This document shows positions 46,601 through 59,354 of a stretch of DNA of 64,000 nucleotides, in pieces. The stretch is from contig JAECYW010000001.1 in assembly GCA_023014335.1 (NCBI GenBank), positions 682,001 to 746,000 on the forward strand, in the 5' to 3' direction. A program made the translations under genes and the position numbers. The notes below the pieces were generated by a model. The model saw only the letters and a list, made by a program, of their open reading frames with translations. It made no database searches and was not told the DNA's origin. The stretch comes from Galerina marginata. Lineage: Eukaryota > Basidiomycota > Agaricomycetes > Agaricales > Galerinaceae. Positions within the stretch are counted from its first letter, which is position 1. Each line of letters starts with the position of its first letter.

Positions 46601-49320
46601 CTAGAGAAATCTTACGAGAAATGGATGAAATATCGGCAAGCCTGGAGCCTTCCGTCCGTGACAAACTCTACAGAGCTAGGAATAGTGAAGCAGATGACAT
46701 TGAACTTCGGCTCAACAAATGGGACTGACGAAGTTGGTATCTTTAAGAATGAGCTTTCTCTTGTTTTGCACAATGTTCGCACGTACCTCGAAGAGGTGAA
46801 AGCAGCGGAAAAACGCCTGAATAAGCGCAGGAAGAACGTCTCGCAGCTGAAGAAGCAGAGCGCCTTCGCTTGGAAAATGAGAGGCTCAAGAATGAGAGGA
46901 GACAACGCTTGGAAGAAGAACAGCTTGCTGAAGAGCGTCGACAGGAGTTGGAGCGTCAACGCATAGCTTTTGAACTTGCTGCCGCGGAGCGCTTGGCACA
47001 AGAAGCAGCGGAGACTGAACGAGTCCGTCTTGAAGAGATCGAGAGGCAAGCGGAGGCAACGCGCGTCCAAGAGGAACGGGTTCGACTTGCTGAAGAGGAT
47101 ACTAAAAGGGCCGCGTTGGAGCAAGAGCGGATAGAGATGGTCGAAAAACTGCGGGCAGCTGAAGAGCAATTACAGGAACAGCGTCGGTTGAATGCAGAAA
47201 GTGAACTTGCGGCGAATGAGCTGGCAAGGAAGCAGCAGCAGCAAATGGAGGTGCTAGAGAAGCAGCAGACGGAGCTACAGAGGCTTGCCGAAGAACAAGC
47301 TCGTCAAGCGGAGAGTGAGCGCATTAAGAAAGAGAGAGAGGCAGTTGAGGCTCAGGAAATACAAGTCCGTCTGGCTGTTGACCTTGACTCCGTCGTTGAA
47401 ACTGGTGTGTAAAATTCCTCGCATCTTCCGTCCTCTGGGCTAATTTGTGACTAGACGTATTTGGAAGTCAATCAGCGCCGAAACCACATCGATCCCAGGA
47501 ATCGATAGACCTTCAATCGCAGCTATTTGCGCTGAGAAAACGCTTTCGTTCCATTGGTATTAAGGATGCTTGTATCCACCAAAACGTTCGGCTGGTTTAC
47601 CCACCGAGGAGCAATACGGGAAACTGCATCGCGACTTATCAGCCCTCTCCTTTGATATCAAGAAGCTGCCATCTAATGTCGACGACGATCATCTCAATAC
47701 CGAGCTCAAGTCTTTCAAGGCCGAGGTGGAAGAAGCGTTCACAATGCTGGAGAAGGTCCAAAGATTAGTCGCCGTATATGAAGCCATTCAATCCTGCGAC
47801 GCAGCTCTAAGTGACTTGTTGGAGCATATCGACAGTTATCCTGCCATTCCGCTCAGCATGTTGTCGTCGGCACATAGAAGTGTGGCAACTGCAACATCTG
47901 AAGAACAGTTATCTGCACGGCTCGACTTCACGAGAGATGTCATGAATCATCTGGGTTCAGCCTCCAGCGCTTGTATGGGTGACCAGAGGACAAAATCGGA
48001 ACACTCTCGAATCCAACAAACATGGATTGAACTACAAGAAATGGCCAGTGATCGCATTGTAGGGAAGAAATCGCGTCCGACAAGTGTGATCAGCAGAAAT
48101 AGCTCTCGATCTGGTTACAGCAGCACGTCCACTAACCCAGTTGTCAAACCTACAGTTCCAACTTATTCTCGAGGAGCAAAAAAGACCAGTTCGTACTCTC
48201 ATTTATCAGTATCTTCCGTTTCTATGCCCTCAAAAGGGAAAATGCTCGCCCCTCCTCCTCAACACAAATCACGACGAACTACCTCTGGCCCAAATGACGC
48301 GGCTAGCCGTTCTACCAGCCGGTTATCCAGTGTATCAACTACTCGTTCTGTGTCAGGACCTCTCAATACTTCCTTGCATGGTTCAACCTTTGCCTCACGC
48401 CAGCGTACGACCAGTCTGTCGAACTCTATCTCTACTCCCTCTCGTCGACCCTCTGTTCCCCTGTCACGCACCCGTCTCGATAGCGGGTCAAAACGGAGTT
48501 ACTCCCCTTCTATGTCAGAAATATCAAGCCACTCTCGCTCGTCTTTGGGTCCTTCCCGTTCAACAGCCAGTGCATCAACCTGGTCTCGTGCTCCAAGGGA
48601 CTCGTTCTCGTCGATCCTTCCTCGTGTCGTGACTCCGTACAAGAATATGGACCAGCCTGTGAGGAAGAAATATGTTGCAGACCCCAAGAGCAAGCTCGAT
48701 GTGGCCGTGGGCGATGTCGTTAATCAACTTCCCGTTGGCATCAACATCGAAGGCATTACTGAAAGTTGGCGTGATCAGAGTGGAAAGTATTGGATTGGTA
48801 ATCAGGACCCTAAACTTTGCTTCTGCCGTATTTTACGCTCACAAACAGTCATGGTTCGGGTGGGTGGTGGATGGACAGAGCTTTCAAGGTCTGCACTTAT
48901 TGAATATCTTGTCGCTTTTTCTGACGCCGTTCTATCAGATTCATCAAAGATCACTTCGCAGACAGCTTTAGAATTGCACCGGAATCGCCGCCTCGGTTAG
49001 GATCACAAGCGGAAAAATGGATTAGCTCCGCCACCCTACTAGAAACATTGGAACCAGAAACGCCGCCTCGCACACCTGAGCCACAGTTACCTTTTGTGCC
49101 TTCTTTCTCTCTTATGACGCCAAGCGGTCAAAGCCCACACTCACTAACGTCTTCACCTTCCAACAAGGGATCTCCACTAACACCCCTGCAATTTATGAGA
49201 CGAGCTGACCTGGAACATTCTACTGGTCTACTCCGACCAGCAACGCCTTCAAAAACCCCGCTTCGGAACAGGACGTCAATTACAAATACACCTTCACGCA
49301 ATTCTATCTGGAGACCATGA
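43658..49320 (+). CDS. Large coiled-coil GAS2-related (GAR) domain protein, probable cytoskeletal linker
   Basis: Many exons joined by phase. The first coding exon seems to be only ATGCG (43658-43662), giving MRLWTSQFSHWRGLNSPPEG after a 67-nt intron. Helical spectrin-like or coiled segments follow from 43.9 to 46.8 kb, and a Glu/Arg/Gln-rich coiled coil runs from 46.85 to 47.4 kb (RLEEEQLAEERRQELERQR and similar). A Ser/Arg-rich disordered region (48.1-48.6 kb) leads to the GAR domain: KKYVADPKSKLDVAVGDVVN, LPVGINIEGI, GKYWIGNQDP, VMVRVGGGWTELSRFIKDHF (about 48.66-48.97 kb). Family knowledge: GAR domains bind microtubules in GAS2 and plakin-type linkers; no CH domain is seen here. About 1,600 residues. 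Intron positions at 45009-45054, 45673-45728, 46076-46144, 46492-46577 and 46684-46735 are needed to keep the frame. Confidence 0.8.
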
Positions 49321-49563
49321 CCTATCGCACATGTTTTATTCACCTCTGCATTTGCTCTATACTATTAGATAAATACCCCACTCTTACGACACATTTTTTA
49401 TAGTCTGTTTCTGGCATATATCTCGCTATCATTCGCATTGTCTACCGATTTCCTGTCATCGTATATAACATTCCTAGCAACGTCCTCTCCGAACTCTATC
49501 CTTGGACATGTATTCGTAGATTAATCCGATTCATCCAGCTTAGCCCAAGCAGATTCTTATGCA

Positions 49564-51466
49564 CTAACGCCTCGCCCTCTTCTTCGGACGGTGGGTATCC
49601 ACGTTTTCTTTCTCCGTCTTAATGTCCATGCGGTGAGTTCGTTTCATGTGCCGCTTAAGAAGGTCCTGGCGAACGAAAGTGGTCGCAGGTGACGGACAAA
49701 GATGGCAAGAAAAAGGTCGGATTCCAGTGTGACTGAGTTCGTGGCGCTTGCATTCGTTTTTACGTAGAAATCGGGATGAACTGTGCAATACAGCCCGTAA
49801 GAATATCGCATGGAAAGTAGAAGACGGTATGGTATCTTACCAGTGCATGCATTTGAAGGGTCTCTGGTCAAGATGAGCACCTACATGGATCAGTATGTGA
49901 TCCCGTCTTTTATTGCTTTGTTTGCAGCCAGCCACATAGCAGCGAAATTCATCCACTAGCTCTCCTCTAGCCGATAGCTTCCCAGCGAAAGATATTAACC
50001 ATCGTTTATCGTAATCACGCCCATTATTCCGAAGTCTATACCTCTCAGCTTTAGATTTGAGTTCTTCAATGTCAATCCCTCGATGGGCATCGAAAACCGG
50101 CGTTCCTAGGTTTATGCATTTCGGGTCAAAGTCGTTCTGGGATTCAGAAAATGGGGTATCGGCACACACAGTGTCGGAAAATTCGGGTCCAGTACTACGT
50201 GTGCGTCTTTTGTTAATCCTGGAAGAAAGAGCCCGCTTCATGCCCAGTAATCGTAAATGTGGAGAATATTCGGAGCTGGATGGGCTCTGAAAGACGGAAG
50301 CCGCGTCTTCGCTTCGAGGAGAAACATCCGGGGGACCGTGATTCAAGCGCGGGAGCGTATATGTCTCCTGGTACGGCGAACCAAGGTCGGGTATTAACGC
50401 GGACTGTGCTGACGTCGATTGGTCTGAGGGCATTCCATAGTCGTCGCGTATATTGCTATCATTATCGGTTGGGTTTTCAACCGGGAGCTCTTGAGGCGGC
50501 AATGGGATGTCGTCAGGATGGACTAAGAAAACACGCCCAGGTCCGCTGGCCAGGGCAGGCGGTGACAGTGAGATAGGCACTGAGGAGATGTCGGCTGGAT
50601 TAACGCCTCCACAAATTGAGTTCCAAGATGCATCTTGACTTCGCATATGCATGTCCATGTGGACAGGCGGAAGAGGTGGTTCCGGAGTCTTGGGAAGCCA
50701 CATCGAAGTAGGGTTTCGAGAATTAAAGTCGTCGAACCACTGAAAATCACCAGGATAGTGTAACGAGGCCGACCGGTCAAGACTATCGTCAGACATACGT
50801 TTCAGAGTCGCTTCGGCCGTTGCAGAAACATGGGCGGCGAAATCAGCCATTGACATTCCCGTAGAGGCAGACAGTTGCTCAAATGACCAGCCTATGTCGG
50901 CCCCAGAATCAGCGGCAAAAGTCGTGGATTCACCTAGGTCGATTTTCGAAGAAAACGATGATTGCATGTCCGACGCGAAATTATCAGCGGCGATTTCTGC
51001 GGCCTTGAGAATAGACGAAAAGGACCAAGAAGAATTAAAGCCAGCAGTAGAGTCGGGCCCGTGATTGAAGCCGTCGAATTCGCTTTTAACTTCCTGGGAT
51101 ACGAAGATAGAGTCTTTTCTGTGGTTTCGGTGACCGTGTCGGAGCTCGTGAGTGCGCTGTTCGTAAACGCCGTGCGTTCCAAAAGTTTCACAGTCCCCTG
51201 GATTCAGAATCTTTGGGTAGTTCGATGTTCCTTATCCCAAGTCCAGAGAGTGGAGAATCCGACATAGAATTTAACTGAGCGTTTTCTAGATGATTAGATT
51301 GGAAGTCGTTGGACGGAGAATAGTAATTGTCGGGCCAGTCGCGGGGCAAGACCAGAGGAGTAGTCATCAAAGGGTATGTGAGCTGAAATGGCGTGGTTCC
51401 GTAATCTTGGAGCGACATTGCGTTAGCTGAGAAGTCCAGATATGAAGCCTCGTCCAGGCAAGCCAT
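49564..51466 (-). CDS. C2H2 zinc-finger transcription factor
   Basis: Three exons: 51466 to about 51192, a large exon to about 49842, and a last exon to 49564. MACLDEASYLDFSANAMSLQ starts the protein. An intron of about 73 nt, ending AACCACAG, restores the frame to KDSIFVSQEVKSEFDGFN. A long Ser/Pro/Asp-rich region precedes three C-terminal fingers: FRCYVAGCKQSNKRRDHILIH, FKCMHCSSRFLRKNECKRHE (its second Cys codon is split by an intron) and FSCHLCPSP..DLLKRHMKRTH. The end is basic (RPKKRARR), a likely nuclear signal. Family knowledge: C-terminal C2H2 arrays with an acidic N-terminus are typical fungal DNA-binding activators; the target genes cannot be told. It is head-to-head with the CYC2-like gene (270 bp). 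Confidence 0.8.
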
Positions 51467-51736
51467 AGCGGTGAATAGAGACGAAAGGGGATAGTAATGT
51501 ACAGCGAGAAGATGAAAACGAAAGTAAAACGCCAGAGGCGCCCTTCAAGGACGCAAGGAAAGAAGGATATGGGCGGGCAACTTCAAGTTAGCCTGACGCA
51601 CCTGGATGGATGGAAGGCAATGGTTAGTGAATCGGAGGCCTTATACAACTCAGGGGTATTTGGCCATGCTTGTCTAGAGCTTTGGTTTCATTGAGCCGGA
51701 AAGCAACGGCCCGTTCTTCCAAACCTCAACTCGAAA

Positions 51737-52930
51737 ATGTGGAGACTGGTAATACCTCGTCCTCTTCCTCCCACTCGTCTGCTCATACCCAGAATTCCAC
51801 GTGCGGACCATGCATCTTGTCGCTTTCTTTCCCAGCAGAAACCCCCCCCAACAGTAATGGATTTAGCTTCCGGGAAACGTGTCCTCACCATTGTGGTTTC
51901 CTTCTGCGCGGGCTTCTCGATATATTTTTTTCTCGAGGACCCAATACCACACCATGCCAAAACTTCACTTTCACCAAGACAATTTATTTCGTCGAAAATC
52001 ATCTCTAGCGAGGAATCCGGGCCTAGTACAAAGCTCATCACAATTGCTATCCCTCCACATCTCCTGCCGTCAGAAAACCCACCAAATGACTTCGACCCGA
52101 TATGGTCGGTATACATCAAAGACGACGACATTCAAGTAGAGAGACCTTATACACCTTTGAACGGCTTCGAAAACAGTGGACATATGTCATTTTGGATCAA
52201 AAAATACCCAAAGGGCGAGGTTGGTCGATGGATTCACACCAAAAGTCCTGGGGACGGGATTGAAATTCGCGGGCCTCTCAAAACTTGGCCCTGGAAGGAG
52301 GATGAATTTGAAGAGGTTGTAATGGTAAGCATCGTCTTCGGTTATTCTATTAGTGATACTTACAAAGGCGCTGCAGATTTCTGGGGGCACAGGTATAACG
52401 CCGTTCGTCCAGCTATTCAACAAAGTAATAGCAAAAGCGACTCCCACATCAACTACACGGTTTACTCTGCTTCATTCCTCCCGCGTACCGCAAGAGCTAC
52501 CACCTGCCCTTCTGTTGGAACCTCTGCTTGCATTTTCAGCCCAAAATCCAGACAAGTTCAAATTTCATGTCTTTGTAGATGAAGATGATGGATCAAAAGC
52601 TCCTGTATCTATTCCGCAAATAAATACTGGGAGAATAACGGAGAGTGCCTTGGAACAACACCTTGACCCGAAACCCAAGCGACCTTCGTGGTGGAGTAAG
52701 CTTTGGCGCAAGGAAGCCCCAAAGGATGACGCATCTCGACGCATACTCTTTTTAGTCTGTGGGCCTGAGCCGTAAGAATTGATATGTCCAATTTCTGAAT
52801 ACACAATTGACACTCTTTCAGTATGATATCTGCCATTGCTGGTCCGTTCGGTCGTAACCTTTCCCAAGGACCCGTGGGTGGCATCCTCGAAAAGATGGGA
52901 TACACATCTAGCCAGGTTTACAAACTATAA
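51737..52930 (+). CDS. Mitochondrial FAD/NAD(P)-binding reductase, CYC2/cytochrome b5 reductase-like
   Basis: Three exons (51737 to about 52324, about 52378 to 52771, about 52822 to 52930) in phase. An Arg/Pro-rich presequence (MWRLVIPRPLPPTRLLIPRI) is followed by one membrane segment (RVLTIVVSFCAGFSIYFFL, about residues 48-66). Then come the FAD motif ERPYTPLNGF, GHMSFWIKKYPKGEVGRWI, the NAD(P)-binding ISGGTGITPFVQLF and the C-terminal FLVCGPEPMISAIAGP. Family knowledge: this is the ferredoxin-NADP reductase/cytochrome b5 reductase fold. A mitochondrial presequence plus inner-membrane anchor suggests a Cyc2-like enzyme of cytochrome c heme attachment, or Mcr1-like; I favour neither strongly. 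It is paired divergently with the C2H2 factor. Confidence 0.78.
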
Positions 52931-53060
52931 AGCAAGAGTACTACATAGTGGATTTCTATTGTCCTCCGTCACGATTTTACGTTGTATAAGGAATCCTTAT
53001 TGCTATTCCATAATCAACTTTAATAATAATGTTGTACACATCGGCATAAATCCAGTAACC

Positions 53061-54362
53061 TCACTCAACGATTTCCCATCCAATTTCTTTTCCGGCCCAG
53101 AAAGGCACCAAACTCTCATCTCCCAGCACATATTTTTCGTCAATAAACTTACCAGGTGGAGTCTTTCGCAATGTCACGACTGCCCTTGCACTTGGTTGCT
53201 GGTCAATCGGTTGTCGATAGAATGCCCTCCCATATTCACTTGCAAAACCTTCGAGCTTGTCCAAGGCACCAAAGGATTCTAAAAGGTGCGCTACAAGTGG
53301 AAGAAGGATAGGAGAAGTGTAGACCCCCGCAGCGCAGGCATGCATTGGAGTGCTGGTTGCTTTCGCATGTGGTGGGTGGGGTGCCGAATCAGACCCAAGG
53401 AAAAATTGTGGATGTCCTTGGTATACTTTCACCCAAACGCTCCAGAGATGGGTGGAATTATGCTAACCTTCTTTAACAACCTCTCGCAAGGCTTGTCGGT
53501 CGTCGGGATATTTGGCTACGGGCTTGCAAAAGTTCCAAGACTGGCCAGCCCAATCGTCTACAGTCAATGCCAGATGATGCGCTGTGATTGTACAAGCAAC
53601 AGTAGGCCCGCATTTCTTCACCGCTTCGACAGCGGCTCTTGTTGTAGCATGTTCAAGGACGATGCGCAAGGATGGGAAGGCGCTGTGGAGCTTGACTAGG
53701 TGTGGTAAGAAGCTTGGTTCTGCGTTTAATACGTGAATATTCTGTCGACTAGTAAGCTCGTAGGACAGGGTGGAGAGCAACCATGCTAACCGCGTCTGAA
53801 TCTGAAGGTACCTCTCCGTGCAAGTTGAGCACCATGTCAACTTCTTGCATCACTTCGAAAATAGGATAATAAGTTTCATAGGATTCAATTCCCCCATCCG
53901 AATTGGTGGTTACGCCTTGAGGGTACGACTTGACCCCTGCACATCCAGATATACATTCAAACTTTGACTGTTCAATGATCTGGAACCTACCTACAACTCC
54001 AGCTTGCTTCGCTTTTCTGATTTCTTCAGGTGTCAAGTCCGGAGAAAGATATAAGGTCATCAGATATTCGACATTAGGATCGATTTTCATCAGTTTTGCC
54101 TTGTATTCAAGGGCTTGCTCAGTGGTTGTAATGGGTGGTTTTAAATTTGGCTTTGAGATGTTTAGAGCTCAACAACTTATCGTCTTGATTGGGTCTAAAT
54201 CGAGCCTACCATGACATATGCAAGGTCGAATCCTCCTTTCCGTATATGAGGTGTGATAAGCTCTGATATCGAGCCTTGTCGTAGATGAACGTGAAAATCG
54301 GCCGGAGATTTTACAGAGATAGACATGGATGTGGAGAGGAATAAGAAAAGTTGTGCGTCCAT
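53061..54362 (-). CDS. URA4: Dihydroorotase
   Basis: Start at 54362 (MDAQLFLFLSTSMSISVKSP). The metal-binding DFHVHLRQG comes early, then AYVMxN, LKPPITTTEQALEYKAKLM, YLMTLYLSPDLTPEEIRKAK and GCAGVKSYPQGVTTNSDGG with the carbamylated lysine. VDMVLNLHGEVPSD, RIVLEHATTRAAVEAVKKC, ACTITAHHLALTVDDW and FFLGSDSAPHPPHAK with the metal-ligand aspartate follow, and the end is GKEIGWEIVE. Family knowledge: this is the homodimeric dihydroorotase of type II (as in yeast URA4 and bacterial PyrC), which closes carbamoyl aspartate to dihydroorotate in pyrimidine synthesis. Several introns of about 50-60 nt lie at 54150-54215, 53735-53795 and 53410-53465. It is head-to-head with the kinesin gene (179 bp). 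Confidence 0.92.
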
Positions 54363-54541
54363 AAACGGCAAGAGATAAGATGGATGACTGGCAGTCGCGA
54401 GCACGTGACAGAAACACGCTGATGGTTCAGTTTTGCGAGCGGTGACTTTAGTCAACTTGACTTTCATCTCCTCACATCAACGACGGCCGCAACATCGCCC
54501 ATCGACCCCACAGGATCAGCACCTACAATTTCATCTGGATT

Positions 54542-57500
54542 ATGGTTGCCGCAGGCTCCATCACCGTCGCAGGTGCTTTCAGCATCCCTTTGTTGCCGTG
54601 TTCTTCAATTGACTGACTTTCGACAGTTCGAGTACGACCACCAACATCATGGGAAGCGTCCCGCCTCCCGGAACCTTGCTATGATTCGATGATTAGGGGA
54701 GAAGGCGCACTATCCACGCCCGGTAAAGTCGTCAACACGGCCACCTTACGAGACATCGTCCAAATTGTCGACGACCGCATCCTTACCTTCGATCCAGACG
54801 AGAAGGATAGGGCGAAAGCGTTCATGGAAAGAGGTTTTATGCCTCCGGGAACGAAACGGTACAAAGACAGAAGATTCATGTTCGACCGCGTCTTCGGACA
54901 CGAGGCAAGGCAACAAGACGTCTATGAAGCCACAACCCAACCTCTTCTTAAGGGCCTTCTAGATGGATTCAACGCGACTGTTTTTGCATATGGTGTAAGC
55001 TATATTGTTTTTGTAGTCATTATTTGTCCCTAATCTGTGTCCCTCTCGTAGGCCACCGGTTGCGGTAAAACCCATACAATTAGCGGAACGGACATGGATC
55101 CTGGTATTATCTACTTGACCATGGCTGATTTGTTTCAACGGATCGAGGATAGGTCCGACGAATGGAATGTTGAAGTCACGGTTACCTTTCTGGAAATATA
55201 CAATGAAGAAATTCGGGACCTTCTTGCAGAACCCGGTACACCGCATCAACGCGGAGGCCTATCCATACGTGAAGACAAGACTGTGAAGGTCGTGGGTTTA
55301 GTTGAACTGAAACCACGGACAGCTGAAGAGGTCAAGGAAATTGTTTTGCAAGGGAATCTTAGGCGAACCCAAAGTCCTACCCATGCCAACGAAACAAGTT
55401 CTCGTTCTCATGCTGTACTTCAAGTTCATGTAACACAATCCCCTCGAACAGCTGCGTTGACTGAACAGAGGACTATGGGCACACTGTCCATCATTGACCT
55501 TGCCGGCAGCGAACGCGCAGCTGCTACGACCAACATGGGTCAACGTATGGTCGAAGGCGCCAATATCAACAAGTCACTTTTGGCACTTGGAAACTGCATC
55601 AACGCGCTTTGCGAAAGCGGTGGTGCAGTTCGTCACGTCCCATACCGCAATAGCAAACTTACTCGTTTGCTCAAATTCGCACTTGGCGGTAATTGCAAAA
55701 CGGTCATGATAGTTTGTGTGGCACCGACTTCCAATCACTTTGACGACACGCATAATACTCTTGTTTACGCTGAACGGGCCACCAAGATCAAGACCAAAGT
55801 CATAACCAGGAATGTCGTTAACGTCGATCGCCATGTCGGACGCTACGTCGAAGCCATCAATAGACTCAATCTGGAGATCGCGGAGCTGAAGGAAAAACTC
55901 GCCGGGAAGAAGAATTCCGAGCAGGACGTCCAAGCTCGCAAGAAGGCTGAAGCAAAAGTAGAAGTCGAACGAGCCAGACATGATGTCCACCTCAAGATGG
56001 AGCAAACCAAAAATTCCATCAGCGATGGCGCGAGGTGCTCTGGAAAACTCGCCGTAGCAAGGATCAAACTTGACACAATCCGGGCGCAGATTTCCCAAGT
56101 AGACCGGGAGGGCCAATCGAGTGCCTCTCAGGCAGAGCGAGCTTTATTGCAAGCCTTAGCAGGCCCAGAGGAAGAGGTTATCAAGCCAGGGTCGGCATTA
56201 AATACACGACTCCAGCGCTCATCGAACTCCAATGCAATGTTTGATGCGACCATGCGCGCCGTTTCAGAAAGAAAATCTGAAAAACTGGATGAAGTCAGCA
56301 TGGACAATGTTAGGCTCGAAACTGCCAGCACCAAGACTACCATGGAGAGGCTGAAGGCCGAAAACGAGCGCGAGGCCATGCGTGAAGCTGTTGCTGACAT
56401 GGCAGTAGTCATGGTCAAGCTGATTGGCATGCTTGGCAGGTGTACAGTGATGGTTGGAGAGGCCGCTAATGTTCTCAAGGCTCCTCAAGACGACGAAGAG
56501 GTCAAAAAGATTGCGAAGACGTTGGAGAGCATGAGGGAAAAGAACGACGAGACTTTCAAGAGCCTTCTGGGACACTCCACGGAATCCTATGTCGTGAAAG
56601 AGCGCGTTGAATCTTCCGTCTACGACAACTTCCAAAACTATGGCGCCTCCTTTGGGCGACGGGTTAGCTCGGGGCCCGCTGTGCTGCAACAACCTGCCAA
56701 GACTACTTCCTCACGTCGTTCATCAGCGTACGGGAATCTTTCGATTTCTGCTTCACCACCTCGTCGATCGCATAAATCTCCTCGGAAGTCACTCCGGTCG
56801 AGTTTGGCGTCGCAGCCTTACCGGCGAGCGTCGTCTGAAAAGGAGAAGAAGGCGTCCAAATCAGCGAAGAACGTGCAATGGCGAGACGAAGCGGGGCAAG
56901 GTGACCTTGACGACGGAGGAAATTTGCCCCCTCTCGTACCTCCAGTATCTCTTCAAGTCATTCCCGCTAGTCCAGCAACAATAGTCGCTGTCCCAGCGAA
57001 AGCCCTAAACCGTGCGCCTTCTCCTCTACAACGATGTCCTTCGTCTCTGGGATCTGAGAGCGAATGGGAAGACGAGAACGAGAAGACAGACGACAGTGTC
57101 AGCATAAGCTTCCTGTCTTCCTCGCTCTCAGCTTCTTCAAATCACTTTAATTCATCAACGTCGTCTAGGGCCTCCTCGAGACGCCCTCGTCCAAGTCGAT
57201 TGGATCCGAGCTTCCTCAAATCCAAATCAAAGGGCTCGACTTTGGGAAGTCTTCGCGAAGACGACGAGAACAGTGCAGACTCCCGTGGCCACCCACTATC
57301 GGAAATGAACCTTAACAGAATGGGTTCCACAGACGACTCGAGTTCAAGCGATGGAAATTTACATGTCCCAAAAGTGCGTGATCGTTTACCAGGATCGCCG
57401 AACAGGCGCGGCCCTTCGACAGGGAAAGCCAGTGGCGTCCATGCATCTGCCAGCAAGAGTTCTGGACGAAGACGGTCAAACATCGGACCCGTTCGAAATG

Positions 57501-57772
57501 AGAAGGGCAGACGTCGATCCAGCATGATTCCCCAGATCTCGCCTGTTATCATGGATGAAAGCGGGAAGGGCAGTGCTCGCCGTGTCCTTCTACCTGCCAG
57601 CCCAGCAAAGCGTGCGAAGCGGTCTTCATTGACTAGAAGCTTAAACACTGGCTCGTTGAAACTCAAACCCAGTGTGTCGTCTTCGAACATGGCCAATCTA
57701 TCAGCCATTTTCGATCCTAATGTGAGCGGGGATTTGAGCACAAGTAAATCCGCCCGGCCGACGTGGCGTTGA
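54542..57772 (+). CDS. Kinesin-8 family motor (Kip3/Klp5-like)
   Basis: Three exons (54542-54572, 54627-54994, 55052-57772) give 1,039 residues. The motor is N-terminal: TVAVRVRPPTSWEA, FMFDRVFGHEARQQDVYEAT, FAYGATGCGKTHTISG (P-loop, its Gly next to an intron), FLEIYNEEIRDLLA, NETSSRSHAVLQVHV (switch I), IIDLAGSERA (switch II), GANINKSLLALGNCINALCE and HVPYRNSKLTRLLKFALGGN. A neck and coiled coil (YVEAINRLNLEIAELKEKLA) follow, then a long Ser/Arg-rich tail. Family knowledge: GATGCGKTxTI in the P-loop and the LKFALGGNCKTVMI block with the following neck point to kinesin-8, a plus-end motor that shortens microtubules and sets spindle length and nuclear position. The basic tail probably holds the second microtubule-binding site. 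Confidence 0.88.
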
Positions 57773-58338
57773 ATGGCGCGTATTTTGATTTTGATTACCT
57801 TGTGAACTTGTAGCCACGATTTCACAATCCTTCCCTGTAGTTGTACGTTTGTCGATCGTTATTGCCTAAGTATGTGTCCATCGCTACGGTCGATTGTTAA
57901 TTCTCGTGTCATGATGTCTTCACGCTCTTACGACCACCTATGCCCAGTTTCCATCATATTTCTCATCCCAGCCATTGTCTGTAATTTTTTCATCCGTCAT
58001 GTTGTGTATACCCCCCGGACATTGTCTACCTTTAAAGTCTTGTTCTACTTCATAATCTTCCAAGAATTAGAGGAGTTCTAGCACTTAGCTGCACACAGAT
58101 GGTTTTCAAGAAGCAACCAAGTATTGATATTCTGCCAATTCTCCCGTGTAGCAATTGGACTGCGAGGGAAAGAGGCGTTCGTTCACTGGTTGACAATTGA
58201 AATTGTCGCCGAGAATTTCTAGTTTGCAATAATCGATAACCCCAGAACAATCTCCATTAAAAGCCATTAAACTTTGATTTTCAGAAAGGGGTTGAGGGTA
58301 TAGGTTTGAGAAAACCAAGTGATTATAAAACTTAGCGA
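57773..58338. other. Intergenic between convergent kinesin-8 and EMP24 genes
   Basis: 566 bp containing both 3' ends. Open frames at 57872-58081 (plus) and the minus-strand extension 58106-58338 are not coding: the latter reads through the last EMP24 intron. Confidence 0.45.
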
Positions 58339-59157
58339 CTAAATTACACGCTTCACTTCGAAGAAGGACTGCAACGGAAGGAATCAGCAAATGTTCGGAA
58401 ATATGAAAAGAGACAAAAGTCACCTTCAAGTAATATACCTGCCATGCAACCACTGAAAACAGCACAATTGCTTGCATAACTGACCACCATTTCACTCGCG
58501 AGTTTGTTGACTCTGCAGTGTTGCGGTGTACCTTCTCTCTGACTACGATGTATTCTTGCTCGTCCTTGACCGATACTAGCCCTGACGCCAATGTTCGAAT
58601 TTCACGTTCAATAGGAGCAACAATATCTGTGGTAGACAATGAGCTTTGCCTTTTCGACGGACAAGAGCCAGCTGACCGTCCCCCGAAACATAGATGACAC
58701 CGTGGACGTTAAAGCTAACCATTTTGTCCGCAATGGCGCTCATTTGGTTAGAGAAGCAGTACTCGTGACGGCCATCTTTCTCCGCTGTAACAGCTAGTTG
58801 CCCCGTCGACTGCCTGATCTGTTTTCCAAGCACTCTGGCAGTCGGGTCGGACAGCTGGGTAGTTGAATGAGAATTGTCGTAATTAGATAGGATGAAGGAT
58901 TGTTTACCCAGAAGTCTATATCTAGGTGGCCACCATCACCGACCTGGTAGGTTACAGTCATCTAGGTAAACACTGTTAGACTAGCAATTGTCGTTGTTGG
59001 GGCGAAGGAGTACCTTGTCATGCACGTGAAGATCCTCGAAGAAACATTCCTTCTTTCCAGCAGGGACTTCAATAAGATGTGCAGAAATAAGAGATGGGAG
59101 GAGAACGAGAATTGTAAGACATGAAAATAGGAAAGAATGGGTATACAGTCGAAGCAT
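58339..59157 (-). CDS. EMP24: EMP24/TMED2 p24 family cargo receptor
   Basis: Start at 59157: MLRLYTHSFLFSCLTILVLL is a signal peptide. The GOLD domain follows (LIEVPAGKKECFFEDLHVHDK, then MTVTYQVGDGGHLDIDFW/LSDPTARVLG, HEYCFSNQMSAIADKMVSFN with the second cysteine). Next come VHGVIYVSGDDIVAPIEREI and RTLASGLVSVKDEQEYIVVR, a membrane segment (VMQAIVLFSVVAWQVYYLK), and a last exon encoding only the tail SFFEVKRVI. Family knowledge: the FF(E) tail binds COPII and COPI coats, and the p24 complex moves proteins between ER and Golgi. The intron of about 55 nt just before the tail means that reading through it would replace the sorting signal. It is head-to-head with YRB1 (198 bp). Confidence 0.9.
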
Positions 59158-59354
59158 CGTGGTGGTAAGTGTGTTCAGAAATGGATTTATGCACTGCAGG
59201 ACACGACACAAAGGGTAATAGACCCCAGATTGGGGTTCCGGGGTCTTCATCCAATCTCCCTTCGAGTCAACAATTTAATTTCCATCCTGAACCTCCGCGA
59301 TCTTCACTAATCGTCCTTCTTCCATCCACGAACCCTGCGATCTTCATTGAAAAA

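Noticed and set aside
45005..46740. Series of apparent frameshifts in the GAR-domain gene suggesting a pseudogene
   Set aside because: Each frame change can be closed by a phase-consistent GT-AG intron of 46-86 nt (for example 45009-45054 and 45673-45728), so the gene reads as intact.
51185..51270. Apparent frameshift near the N-terminus of the C2H2 factor
   Set aside because: A 73-nt intron starting GTGAAAC and ending AACCACAG restores the frame exactly.
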